A stretch of DNA of 16,777 nt, from contig JBGVLO010000163.1 in assembly GCA_045124315.1 (NCBI GenBank), forward strand, positions 1-16,777, written 5' to 3'. Both the position numbers and the translations under genes were made by a program. How positions within the stretch are numbered: position 1 is the stretch's first letter; every line of letters begins with the position of its first letter. This stretch comes from CAG-411 sp045124315 (GTDB lineage: Bacteria; Bacillota; Clostridia; Lachnospirales; Lachnospiraceae). Positions 1-6,775 of this stretch are shown piece after piece. The notes beneath the pieces are model-generated. The model searched no databases. It was not told where the DNA came from and saw only the letters and a list, made by a program, of their open reading frames with translations.

Positions 1-64
1 AGGTAACCAATCCACGTATATCAGAGTGGCCAATGCCGGGATCTGAAACCCTGACCTTTTCAAA

Positions 65-338
65 ATGCCTTCAGTTTACAAAAGTGTTTCTTGTAAATCT
101 TGCAAATTTACACTTGACAAGAGGCACTACATATCAGTTACTGATTTTTACACAGAAGTAGTATGTGTCTTTTTCGAAAGTTTATGTAGAAAAAAGTACA
201 AAAAATATAGAAAGTGGAGATATTTTTTTTTATGAAACTGGTTATATTTGTTCTGATTCTAAAGGTAATATTACCTATATTTTTGCTAAGTCATTGAAAT
301 GGTTTGATTATTATAAACAACTGGCATTTGATTTTTGA
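65..338 (+). pseudogene. Possible remnant of a gene, interrupted and frameshifted
   Basis: Two overlapping open stretches read like protein, but in different frames. The first (65-235, from an ATG) contains KFTLDKRHYISVTDFY and a run of hydrophobic and aromatic residues. The second (162-338, no convincing start) contains DIFFYETGYICSDSKGNITY and ends KSLKWFDYYKQLAFDF before a TGA. A single-base shift near 176-182 would join them into one C-terminal segment. Neither frame has a ribosome site, and the first frame also has a stop at 44-46. I do not recognise the family. The simplest reading is the decayed 3' end of a gene that begins left of the window. Chance open frames in AT-rich DNA remain possible. 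Confidence 0.25.
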
Positions 339-351
339 ATAAAATGGATAT

Positions 352-379
352 TTGTAAAATATCAGTTTGAGATTAAAAT
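352..379 (+). promoter_or_regulatory. Candidate sigma-A promoter for pdxST
   Basis: TTGTAA (352-357), a 16-base spacer and TAAAAT (374-379) lie 38 bases before the pdxS start codon. The pdxS ribosome site AAGGAGG (402-408) sits 8 bases before the ATG. This is motif matching only, and no operator for a PdxR-like regulator was recognised. Confidence 0.35.
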
Positions 380-416
380 AACAACCAGATATAAACATTT
401 CAAGGAGGCAATTAGA

Positions 417-1289
417 ATGAATACACAATATGATTTAAACAAAGGATTAGCACAGATGTTAAAGGGTGGTGTTATCATGGATGTAACGACACCAGAACAG
501 GCAGAGATTGCAGAGAAAGCTGGAGCATGTGCAGTTATGGCATTGGAAAGAATTCCTGCAGATATTAGAGCGGCTGGGGGCATTTCAAGAATGAGTGATC
601 CTAAAATGATAAAAGGAATTCAGGAGGCAGTTTCTATTCCGGTAATGGCAAAATGCCGTATCGGTCATTTTGTAGAGGCTCAGATATTGGAGGCCATTGA
701 AATTGACTATATTGATGAATCGGAAGTACTCTCTCCAGCTGATGATGTTTACCACATCAATAAAAGAGAGTTTAAGGTTCCTTTTGTTTGTGGAGCCAGA
801 GATTTAGGAGAAGCATTAAGACGTATTAACGAGGGAGCATCCATGATCCGAACAAAGGGAGAACCTGGTACTGGAGATATTATCCAGGCAGTTCGACATA
901 TGAGAAAAATGAATGCTGAGATTGCAAAGCTTAGTTCTATGCGTGAGGATGAACTGTTTGAAGCAGCGAAGGCTCTGCAGGTTCCATATGATCTTGTAAA
1001 ATATGTACACGAGAATAAAAAGCTACCAGTTGTAAATTTTGCTGCCGGAGGTGTTGCTACTCCTGCAGATGCTGCTCTTATGATGCAGCTTGGCGCTGAG
1101 GGTGTATTTGTAGGATCTGGTATCTTTAAGTCGGGTGATCCTGAAAAGAGAGCCAATGCAATTGTGAAGGCTGTTACGAATTATCAGGATGCTAAGCTGA
1201 TTGCGGAATTATCGGAAGATCTTGGAGAAGCGATGGTCGGAATTAATGAAAATGAGATAAAGATAATTATGGAAGAAAGAGGAAAGTAA
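417..1289 (+). CDS. pdxS: Pyridoxal 5'-phosphate synthase, PdxS (lyase) subunit
   Basis: Cytosolic synthase subunit of the DXP-independent vitamin B6 route. It condenses ribose 5-phosphate, glyceraldehyde 3-phosphate and ammonia into PLP. The 290-residue length is normal for the family. The conserved MDVTTPEQAEIAEKAG segment carries Asp22. The Schiff-base lysine is Lys79 in PVMAKCRIGHF, and the second active-site lysine is Lys147 in IRTKGEPGTG. These match Asp24, Lys81 and Lys149 of the Bacillus enzyme by alignment from memory. The phosphate-binding FAAGGVATPADA and GAEGVFVGSGIF loops are intact near the C-terminus. The start follows AAGGAGG at an 8-base spacing. pdxT follows after 2 bases, so the two subunits of the synthase complex are co-expressed. 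Nothing looks degraded. Confidence 0.97.
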   Translation: MNTQYDLNKGLAQMLKGGVIMDVTTPEQAEIAEKAGACAVMALERIPADIRAAGGISRMSDPKMIKGIQEAVSIPVMAKCRIGHFVEAQILEAIEIDYIDESEVLSPADDVYHINKREFKVPFVCGARDLGEALRRINEGASMIRTKGEPGTGDIIQAVRHMRKMNAEIAKLSSMREDELFEAAKALQVPYDLVKYVHENKKLPVVNFAAGGVATPADAALMMQLGAEGVFVGSGIFKSGDPEKRANAIVKAVTNYQDAKLIAELSEDLGEAMVGINENEIKIIMEERGK

Positions 1290-1291
1290 AG

Positions 1292-1849
1292 ATGAAAATT
1301 GGTATTTTAGCTGTTCAGGGTGCCTTCGCTGAACATAAAAAAATGCTGGAAAGTCTGGGATGTGAGTGTGTGGAGCTCAGAAAAAAATCAGATATCTGTT
1401 CCCTTGAGGGTCTTGTTCTTCCTGGCGGAGAAAGTACAGTACAGAGAAAACTTTTACACGAGCTTGATATGTTTCAAACAATACAGAATATGATTATGAA
1501 TGGTATTCCTACCCTTGCTACTTGTGCCGGATTAATCCTTTTATCCGAAGAAATCAATGGGGAAGAAGATGTATGTTTTGGAACACTTCCGGTTTCAGTC
1601 AAGCGAAATGCCTATGGAAGACAACTGGGAAGTTTTCAAAAGGAGGCCTATTTGGAAGGAATAGGTGATTTTAATATGACTTTTATTCGAGCTCCCTATA
1701 TTGAATCTGTGAAGGAGGGGGTGTCAGTACTTGCTACTGTGGATGATAAGATTGTTGCAGCACAGTATAAAAACCAAATTGGTATGGCATTCCATCCGGA
1801 GCTTGGAAATGACACCAGACTTCATAAGTATTTTCTTGGCTTATTATGA
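1292..1849 (+). CDS. pdxT: Pyridoxal 5'-phosphate synthase, PdxT (glutaminase) subunit
   Basis: Class I glutamine amidotransferase that hydrolyses glutamine and channels ammonia to the PdxS ring. At 185 residues it is close to the usual length. It begins MKIGILAVQGAF. The oxyanion-region motif LPGGEST spans residues 43-49. The nucleophile is Cys78 in ATCAGLILL, and the His/Glu pair is His168 and Glu170 in FHPELG, so the triad is complete. The ATG lies 2 bases after the pdxS stop, with the ribosome site AGAGGAAAG inside the pdxS end, so translation is probably coupled. The operon appears to end here: the next gene is 189 bases away, past a long hairpin. Confidence 0.97.
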   Translation: MKIGILAVQGAFAEHKKMLESLGCECVELRKKSDICSLEGLVLPGGESTVQRKLLHELDMFQTIQNMIMNGIPTLATCAGLILLSEEINGEEDVCFGTLPVSVKRNAYGRQLGSFQKEAYLEGIGDFNMTFIRAPYIESVKEGVSVLATVDDKIVAAQYKNQIGMAFHPELGNDTRLHKYFLGLL

Positions 1850-1979
1850 AAATGTTGTCAGCGAATATGCTTTGAGCAAGTTGATTTTATGTTTCATGAT
1901 GCCCGTTTCTCAGGTGTGCCTGTAAAAATAATAAAGAGGATTTGGTAAGGTATTAAAGAGGATACCTTGTCAAAAATTT

Positions 1980-2018
1980 AAGAATCCGATATACTTAACA
2001 GAAGTATATTGGATTCTT
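1980..2018 (+). terminator. Hairpin after pdxT, probable terminator
   Basis: AAGAATCCGATATACTT (1980-1996) pairs with AAGTATATTGGATTCTT (2002-2018) over 17 positions with one G-T wobble and a 5-base loop. The 3' arm runs into a short T tract. It sits between pdxT and the ribosome site of the hydrolase gene at 2039, and being nearly symmetrical it could also act on the other strand. A smaller GGTAT...ATACC hairpin lies at about 1947-1966. Confidence 0.6.
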
Positions 2019-2038
2019 TTGCGTAGAGGAGAGGAAGA

Positions 2039-2974
2039 ATGAAACGGGAGAAAAATGTAGAAGCGGATACAAAAATGGATCCTTTGATGAAGGTGATTAA
2101 AGCGGTGCATTCTGTGACTGCAGAGCAGAGTACGCACAAACAATTATTAAAGCAGAGAAAAAACACAGAGTTATTTTCTAAGTTAGTTACGCCTACTATA
2201 GGTGTGTCTGTGGACAAGTTTGACATAGATGAGATTGCATGTGAACAAATTACCCCATCGTTTCCACACCGAACCGACTGTATTATTTTGTATTGTCACG
2301 GCGGTGGGTATACTTGTGGAGAGTTGAATTATGCAAGGGTTTTAGCTGCGAAAATGGCGGTTCATACAGGATTGGAAGTGTTTTCGTTTGCGTATCGACT
2401 GGCTCCAGAACATCCTTTTCCTGCTGCGTTGGAGGATGCGGAAGCTGTGTGGCAGTTTTTGATGCTAAAGGGCTATGGAAGCAAGCAGATTATACTTGCC
2501 GGGGATTCTGCCGGTGGTAATTTAGCATTGGAGTTATGTTTGAACATGGTGAAGAGAGAATGTTTTTTGCCAAAAGGGCTGATACTAATTAGCCCGTGGA
2601 CGGATATGACGGCAACCTCACCATCTTATGAGACATATGGAGCGTCTGACCCGATTTTGTCGGAAGAATATGTACATTTGATCCGTAAATCATATGTAGG
2701 GGAAGAAGTTGATTACAAAAATCCCATTTACAGTCCTTTGTATGCAGATACAAAGACTTTTGCAGAATTTCCGCCAACACTGATTCAGGTGGGAAGTCAT
2801 GAGATATTACGAGGAGATAGTGAGCGACTGGCAAAAAAATTAAGAAAAGCACATTGTCAGGTAAAACTGGAAATATACCGGGGAGGATGGCATGTATTTC
2901 AACAAATGCCAATTCATAAGGCGACTTTGGCCCTGCAGTCCATTCATGACTTTGTGGTAGATGTGCTGGGATAA
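2039..2974 (+). CDS. Alpha/beta hydrolase, HSL-family esterase/lipase
   Basis: Predicted soluble carboxylesterase of the hormone-sensitive-lipase type (alpha/beta hydrolase fold 3). The oxyanion-hole motif HGGG is at residues 87-90 and the nucleophile is Ser157 in GDSAGGN. The family's YRLAPEHPFPAALED block is at 119-133. The acid residue is probably Glu255 in VGSHEILRGDS, and the histidine is His285 in GGWHVFQ. The 311-residue length fits the family, and no signal peptide or membrane helix is seen. The start is supported by GAGGAGAGGAAGA immediately upstream. It is followed by an acyltransferase-fold gene and a DUF6320 membrane protein on the same strand, suggesting ester or acyl-group turnover, but the substrate is unknown. 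A 62-bp repeat element lies between it and the next gene. Confidence 0.88.
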   Translation: MKREKNVEADTKMDPLMKVIKAVHSVTAEQSTHKQLLKQRKNTELFSKLVTPTIGVSVDKFDIDEIACEQITPSFPHRTDCIILYCHGGGYTCGELNYARVLAAKMAVHTGLEVFSFAYRLAPEHPFPAALEDAEAVWQFLMLKGYGSKQIILAGDSAGGNLALELCLNMVKRECFLPKGLILISPWTDMTATSPSYETYGASDPILSEEYVHLIRKSYVGEEVDYKNPIYSPLYADTKTFAEFPPTLIQVGSHEILRGDSERLAKKLRKAHCQVKLEIYRGGWHVFQQMPIHKATLALQSIHDFVVDVLG

Positions 2975-2981
2975 AAAAATA

Positions 2982-3043
2982 GTAACTGTTCACTGGATCA
3001 ACGCCATTAACTTAAGTAAATGCCATTGATTTTGGATAGTGAC
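2982..3043. mobile_element. Short inverted-repeat element (62 bp), 7/8 flanking duplication
   Basis: The left end GTAACTGTTCA (2982-2992) and the inverted right end, which reads GTCACTATCCA from 3043, agree at 8 of 11 positions. Flanks are AAAAAATA (2974-2981) and AAAAAATT (3044-3051), matching at 7 of 8. It belongs to the same end-sequence family as the copies at 5030, 6080 and 13203. It sits in the gap between the hydrolase stop and the ribosome site (GGAGG at 3053-3057) of the next gene, so it must be transcribed with the operon. The poly-A flank is low complexity, which weakens the duplication evidence for this copy. Confidence 0.55.
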
Positions 3044-3063
3044 AAAAAATTCGGAGGTAAATC

Positions 3064-4326
3064 ATGAGTGAAACAGCATGGTATAAGGTAGATAATGTAG
3101 CTAAGGTTTTTTTGGCAACACACAATCAACGGGATACAAGAACATTGCGTGTCAGTGTTACGCTAAATGAAACTATAAATCCAGAAGCTTTGCAGTACGC
3201 ACTGGATCAGACCATAAAATCCAGATCACAATTTCAGATGAGGATTCGTCGGGGAATATTTTGGAACTATCTGGAAAAAACAGATCATAAGCCTGTAGTA
3301 AGGGAAGAACATGAGAGACCTTGTCCTATTCTGTATGGGCCGTATTATAAGGGAGTGTTGCACTATAGTGTTACATATTATAAGAACCGAATTAACCTGG
3401 AAATTTTTCATGCATTAAGCGATGGAACCGGTGCAATGGAATTTCTGAATTTATTGACATTGAATTATTTGAAGAAGATGCACAATGGACAATTGGAAAA
3501 TGTATCTTTTGATATACATTCCTCAGAAACAGAGCGAAATAGAGACAGTTACGATCAGTTCTATGATAAAAAAGACAAATCTCACAGAGAGAAGAAGATG
3601 GAGATGCCCAAAAAAGCATATCAGATTGTGGGGCATAAGCTTCCGTTTAATCAGATGCGATTCTTTGAATTGCATATGAGCGCCAAAGATGTACTGGGAA
3701 AAGCAAAGGAAAGATCGGTAAGTCTTACAAGTTATCTTAGTACGCAACTAATGCTGGCTATATATGATGATATGTCTATATCAAAACAAAAATTACCTGT
3801 GACCATTTCTATGCCAGTAAATTTGAGGAATTTTTATAAGTCCAATACCGGCCGTAACTTTTTTAATAATATTTCAGTAAGTCATGTATTTGATGGAACA
3901 GAAAATATCCAGGAATTGGCACCTGAGTTTCAAAGTCAAATGAAAGAAAATCTTTTGCCGGATAAGATTAGGAGTCAGATGAATTCTTATTCAAGGTTCG
4001 AACATCTTCTGTTGGCAAGGATGATTCCTTTGGCGATTAAACAGCCTGTGATCCGCTTTTTTGCCAAACAGACAAGTAAGTATGTGTCAGCAGTATTATC
4101 CAGTTTAGGTGTGCAAAAAGTTCCGGAAGAACTTGCGCCTTTTATTAAGACTTATTCTGCATTTTGCAGCCATGAAGGTTTGTTTACTACCGTCTTGACT
4201 TATGAGGATGATCTGGTCATGGGGTTTTCTTCCATATTCGAGAATACAAATGTTCTTTGGAATTTCATAAAAAGATTGCGTGAAGATGGAATACAGATTG
4301 AATTGTTTGCATCAGATGTTGTATAG
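3064..4326 (+). CDS. Acyltransferase of the alcohol acetyltransferase/condensation-domain fold
   Basis: This 420-residue protein has the catalytic HxxxDG motif of the chloramphenicol-acetyltransferase-like superfamily (condensation domains, PapA-type acyltransferases, alcohol acetyltransferases): His116, Asp120 and Gly121 in FHALSDGTG. The N-terminal half shows the family pattern of a strand-rich region followed by PEALQYALDQTIKSRSQFQMR. The segment around residues 235-270, with PVTISMPVNLRNFYKS, matches the conserved 'MPVNLR' block seen in alcohol acetyltransferase-like proteins. No carrier-protein or adenylation domain adjoins it, so a free-standing acyltransferase is more likely than an NRPS part. 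The ribosome site is GGAGG 6 bases before the ATG. The DUF6320 gene starts 14 bases after the stop. Donor and acceptor are unknown; an ester or lipid product is an inference. Confidence 0.8.
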   Translation: MSETAWYKVDNVAKVFLATHNQRDTRTLRVSVTLNETINPEALQYALDQTIKSRSQFQMRIRRGIFWNYLEKTDHKPVVREEHERPCPILYGPYYKGVLHYSVTYYKNRINLEIFHALSDGTGAMEFLNLLTLNYLKKMHNGQLENVSFDIHSSETERNRDSYDQFYDKKDKSHREKKMEMPKKAYQIVGHKLPFNQMRFFELHMSAKDVLGKAKERSVSLTSYLSTQLMLAIYDDMSISKQKLPVTISMPVNLRNFYKSNTGRNFFNNISVSHVFDGTENIQELAPEFQSQMKENLLPDKIRSQMNSYSRFEHLLLARMIPLAIKQPVIRFFAKQTSKYVSAVLSSLGVQKVPEELAPFIKTYSAFCSHEGLFTTVLTYEDDLVMGFSSIFENTNVLWNFIKRLREDGIQIELFASDVV

Positions 4327-4340
4327 TTTGGAGGTTATTT

Positions 4341-5003
4341 ATGAAAAAATGTAGTTCTTGTGATATTAAGGTGGGGGGCTCTTGGACGGTGTGTCCAATC
4401 TGTCAGAACACCTTGGAGGGAGAAGATACTCCGAATTTGTGGCCGAATTCTGCACAATTAAGACAGAAAACCATATTCTTAAAAATACAGCTTTTTGCTG
4501 TTATGGTAGGAATTGTAGTTAGCTTGATCCTTGATTTTCTTATGGGTGTACATGGAGAAGTGCGATGGAGCGTGATTGTACTTGTATGGGGAAGTTTGGT
4601 TGAGTTTTTAGTGTATCATTTGAGTGCTAGGAAATTTATGCTGACCAGCATTATTGCGAAAATATTATTCTGTGGGTGTCTCCTGGTGCTATTTACCGCT
4701 TGGTATTTAAAGTTTTTGAGCTTTTGTATTACATGGATCATCCCTATTATGATTAGTGTATCTTTATCCATTAATTTTGTGTTTTCCATGATTGATAAAT
4801 CTGGAAATGCTATGGCATATTTGTTGGGAAATTTACTTGTTTTAGTGGTTCCGTATGTAATTATGATGTTTTTGAATGAAAGAAGAGAGATGCCTTTGAT
4901 GTGGAATATAAGTTTGATCATAGGGTGTGTAACTTTTTTAGCAATTGCAGTTTTTAAAGGGAGTAAAATGCTTTTGGAAGCGCGTAAGCGAATTACATTT
5001 TAA
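4341..5003 (+). CDS. Zinc-ribbon multi-pass membrane protein (DUF6320 type)
   Basis: This 220-residue protein starts with a four-cysteine zinc ribbon, Cys4-x2-Cys7 and Cys18-x2-Cys21, in KKCSSCDIK and TVCPICQNTL. About six hydrophobic helices follow, near residues 44-67, 75-93, 101-121, 127-149, 156-177 and 187-205, with a short basic tail. This layout matches what I know as DUF6320 proteins, which have no established function. The ribosome site GGAGG precedes the ATG at 4341. The gap to the acyltransferase is 14 bases, so the two are almost certainly co-transcribed. The protein may anchor the acyltransferase or hydrolase at the membrane, or sense membrane state through the ribbon; both are guesses. 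The C-terminus ends ARKRITF on the predicted cytoplasmic side. Confidence 0.8.
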   Translation: MKKCSSCDIKVGGSWTVCPICQNTLEGEDTPNLWPNSAQLRQKTIFLKIQLFAVMVGIVVSLILDFLMGVHGEVRWSVIVLVWGSLVEFLVYHLSARKFMLTSIIAKILFCGCLLVLFTAWYLKFLSFCITWIIPIMISVSLSINFVFSMIDKSGNAMAYLLGNLLVLVVPYVIMMFLNERREMPLMWNISLIIGCVTFLAIAVFKGSKMLLEARKRITF

Positions 5004-5029
5004 CAAAAAATGTAGTTTCGTTAGGGATA

Positions 5030-5059
5030 GTTACAGTTCATATACATGTGAACTGTAAC
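5030..5059. mobile_element. 30-bp palindromic mini-element with perfect 8-bp target duplication
   Basis: GTTACAGTTCA (5030-5040) and TGAACTGTAAC (5049-5059) are perfect 11-bp inverted repeats around an 8-base centre. They are flanked by identical 8-bp direct repeats TAGGGATA at 5022-5029 and 5060-5067. Direct repeats abutting inverted repeats are the footprint of a transposition event, and here the element is little more than its two ends. In RNA it would form a hairpin between the DUF6320 gene and degV. It shares end sequence with the 6080, 13203 and 2982 copies. Confidence 0.75.
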
Positions 5060-5180
5060 TAGGGATAAAATCAAAAAGATGGAAAGAAAAAATCCAGATT
5101 GTACGCAATATGTAAATATGATAGAATAAGTTTTGTATGTAGCAACGAACGATAACGTCTTTACAAGAAAGGAAAAGAAG

Positions 5181-6032
5181 ATGGTTTGGAATATAGTAAC
5201 AGATTCAAGTTGTGATTTGGAGGATTTTGTCTTATCAGAAGGGGATTTTGTAATAAGACATACCTCTGTTCCGTTTATAATTGGTGTGGATTCACAAGAA
5301 TATGTAGATGATGCAAATATGAATGTGGAAGCCATGCTAGATCATATGGAGCGAAGCAGACAGGCCAGTAGTACATCCTGTCCGACACCGGCTTCCTGGG
5401 AAGAGGCGTTTCGAGCAGAGGGAAATGTGATTGCTATTACAATTTCAAAAGAGCTTTCCGGAAGTTATAATAGTGCATGCGTAGCAAAAGAAATGGTATT
5501 AGAGGATGAGCCGGATAAGAAGATTGCCATTATTAATTCCATTTCAGCTGGAGCTGGAGTAGTTCTTATTTTGAGAATGCTGTCTGACTATATAAAATCA
5601 GGGAATTCTTTTGAAAAATGTGTGGAGCATATAGAGAAAGTAGCAAGACTTAAGAGAACTATTTTTGCACTGTCATCCTTTGATAACCTTGTAAAAAATG
5701 GAAGAATGTCCAAAATGGCTGGTTTTGTGGCAAAGAAGCTAAACTTCTGGGGGATTGGAGTTGCCTCCAAGGAAGGAAAGATTGAAATGAAAGACAAGGT
5801 GAGAGGTTCGAAAAAGGCAATTAAGGCAATCGTGGAAGATATTTTGAGTTTTAATACTCCGATACAGCGTATTGTTATCAGCAATTGTCAGAATAAAGAG
5901 ATGGCAGAAATGCTGAAGGCGGAGATTGGAGAACGTTTTAGTGAATGGAAAGTTGAGATTGAGATCCATGCAACGAAAGGCTTGTGTAGTTATTATGCAG
6001 AACGACATGGGCTGATTGTAGCATATATTTGA
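5181..6032 (+). CDS. DegV family fatty-acid-binding protein
   Basis: DegV proteins bind a single fatty acid; the FakB branch presents it to the kinase FakA for phosphorylation and phospholipid synthesis. The protein opens with the typical VTDSSCDL block (residues 6-13). It has STSCPTPASWEEAF near 64-77, the ligand-contacting SKELSGSYNSA near 89-99, and NGRMSK in the second lobe. It ends with KGLCSYYAERHGLIVAYI. The ATG at 5181 is chosen because AAGGAAAAG precedes it. An in-frame ATG at 5133 would add 16 untypical residues and has no ribosome site. The resulting 283 residues are normal. It follows the hydrolase, acyltransferase and DUF6320 genes on the same strand but is separated by 177 bases with a mini-element, so it may have its own promoter. 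No fakA is seen here. Confidence 0.92.
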   Translation: MVWNIVTDSSCDLEDFVLSEGDFVIRHTSVPFIIGVDSQEYVDDANMNVEAMLDHMERSRQASSTSCPTPASWEEAFRAEGNVIAITISKELSGSYNSACVAKEMVLEDEPDKKIAIINSISAGAGVVLILRMLSDYIKSGNSFEKCVEHIEKVARLKRTIFALSSFDNLVKNGRMSKMAGFVAKKLNFWGIGVASKEGKIEMKDKVRGSKKAIKAIVEDILSFNTPIQRIVISNCQNKEMAEMLKAEIGERFSEWKVEIEIHATKGLCSYYAERHGLIVAYI

Positions 6033-6079
6033 TAATGCTTCAGATGGTTTTCGAGTTTCTGAATAATGATGAAAAAATC

Positions 6080-6272
6080 GTAACTATTCAGAACCCTCCC
6101 CATATATTCGCACTCGTCGTCCTTACGGACTCCCGTTCCGTGCTACGCACTAAGACTGCTCATATATGGGGAGGCAACTCTATTCGAGCGCCTCTATAAT
6201 GAAACAATTAGCTACTTATATGCCAGCATAACGTATCTAATTGTTCCATTATAGAGGGTTCTGAATAGTTAC
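6080..6272. mobile_element. 193-bp structured inverted-repeat element (MITE-like) with perfect 8-bp target duplication
   Basis: Terminal inverted repeats GTAACTATTCAGAACCCTC (6080-6098) and its exact complement (6254-6272) match at all 19 positions. The element is flanked by identical AAAAAATC at 6072-6079 and 6273-6280. Inside are two more hairpins. Arm A is CCTCCCCATATAT (6095-6107) with 6162-6174, 13 of 13 paired. Arm B is CCTCTATAATGAAACAATTA (6191-6210) with 6238-6257, 19 of 20. The whole can fold as a three-way junction in DNA or RNA. The loop of arm A (about 6108-6161) is clearly more GC-rich than the surroundings. No open frame of note is present. It lies between degV and the DUF4234 gene, outside both. 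It is probably a non-autonomous transposable element. Confidence 0.85.
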
Positions 6273-6322
6273 AAAAAATCAATAAAATGTGAAGAAAATA
6301 TGAAGAAATTGTGAAATGTTTA

Positions 6323-6351
6323 TTGACGAATTATGGAAAGTGTGTTAATCT
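6323..6351 (+). promoter_or_regulatory. Sigma-A-type promoter for the DUF4234 gene
   Basis: TTGACG (6323-6328), a 17-base spacer and TAATCT (6346-6351) sit 34 bases before the chosen start codon. They lie just outside the right edge of the 193-bp element, so the element itself does not supply this promoter. Confidence 0.6.
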
Positions 6352-6385
6352 GATTATGGAAAAATTACATAGGAGGAAAATATTC

Positions 6386-6721
6386 ATGTTAAAAGAAAGA
6401 AGTATTGGATTAGTTATTCTTTTCACAATTCTTACATGTGGAATTTATAGCTTATACTGGTGTTATGTGACAATGCAGGCATTAGACCAGGAAGGTCAGC
6501 ACAGTAATATGCCGGTTATTGCACAGTTTTTACTAGTATTCTTCTTGGGATCAATTGGCTTCCTTATCCTTGGTATTAATGCAGATGACAACATCAACGC
6601 AATCAAGGAGAGCCGTGGAATTGCAACATCTGATAACAAGGTTTTATGGATGATTTTAGGATTTTTACTTCCAATTGTACAGATTGCTTTGATCCAGAAT
6701 GAGATTAATGCACTTGCATAA
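6386..6721 (+). CDS. Small membrane protein, DUF4234 family
   Basis: The protein has 111 residues with three hydrophobic stretches near 7-27, 46-64 and 86-104. The first carries the characteristic CGIYSLYWCY, and the C-terminus ends IALIQNEINALA, which is typical of DUF4234. The family has no established biochemical role. The start at 6386 is chosen because AGGAGG (6371-6376) lies 9 bases upstream and a promoter ends at 6351. A longer reading from an ATG at 6311 would start before that promoter and adds 25 untypical residues. A strong terminator follows at 6739. The next gene, a DUF2752 protein, begins 54 bases downstream; the two families are often found together in Clostridia, to my knowledge. 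Confidence 0.85.
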   Translation: MLKERSIGLVILFTILTCGIYSLYWCYVTMQALDQEGQHSNMPVIAQFLLVFFLGSIGFLILGINADDNINAIKESRGIATSDNKVLWMILGFLLPIVQIALIQNEINALA

Positions 6722-6738
6722 TTTAGATTAAAGGATAG

Positions 6739-6766
6739 CCCTTCACAGAAATGTGAAGGGTTTTTT
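6739..6766 (+). terminator. Rho-independent terminator after the DUF4234 gene
   Basis: CCCTTCAC (6739-6746) pairs with GTGAAGGG (6753-6760) across a 6-base loop and is followed directly by six T residues. It lies only 9 bases before the next start codon, so transcription of the DUF2752 gene would depend on read-through or attenuation. Confidence 0.85.
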
Positions 6767-6775
6767 GGTGGGAAA

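Noticed and set aside
5079..5129. A 16-codon open frame in the degV leader (MERKNPDCTQYVNMIE)
   Set aside because: There is no ribosome site, no biased composition typical of a leader peptide, and no associated attenuator; most likely chance.
5133..5180. Upstream ATG for degV at 5133
   Set aside because: The extra 16 residues are not DegV-like and there is no ribosome site; the ATG at 5181 has one and gives the standard N-terminus.
6108..6161. Small RNA gene or tRNA-like structure in the GC-rich loop of the 193-bp element
   Set aside because: Only very short internal stems (4-5 bp) can be drawn, and no promoter or anticodon-arm pattern is present; kept as part of the element.
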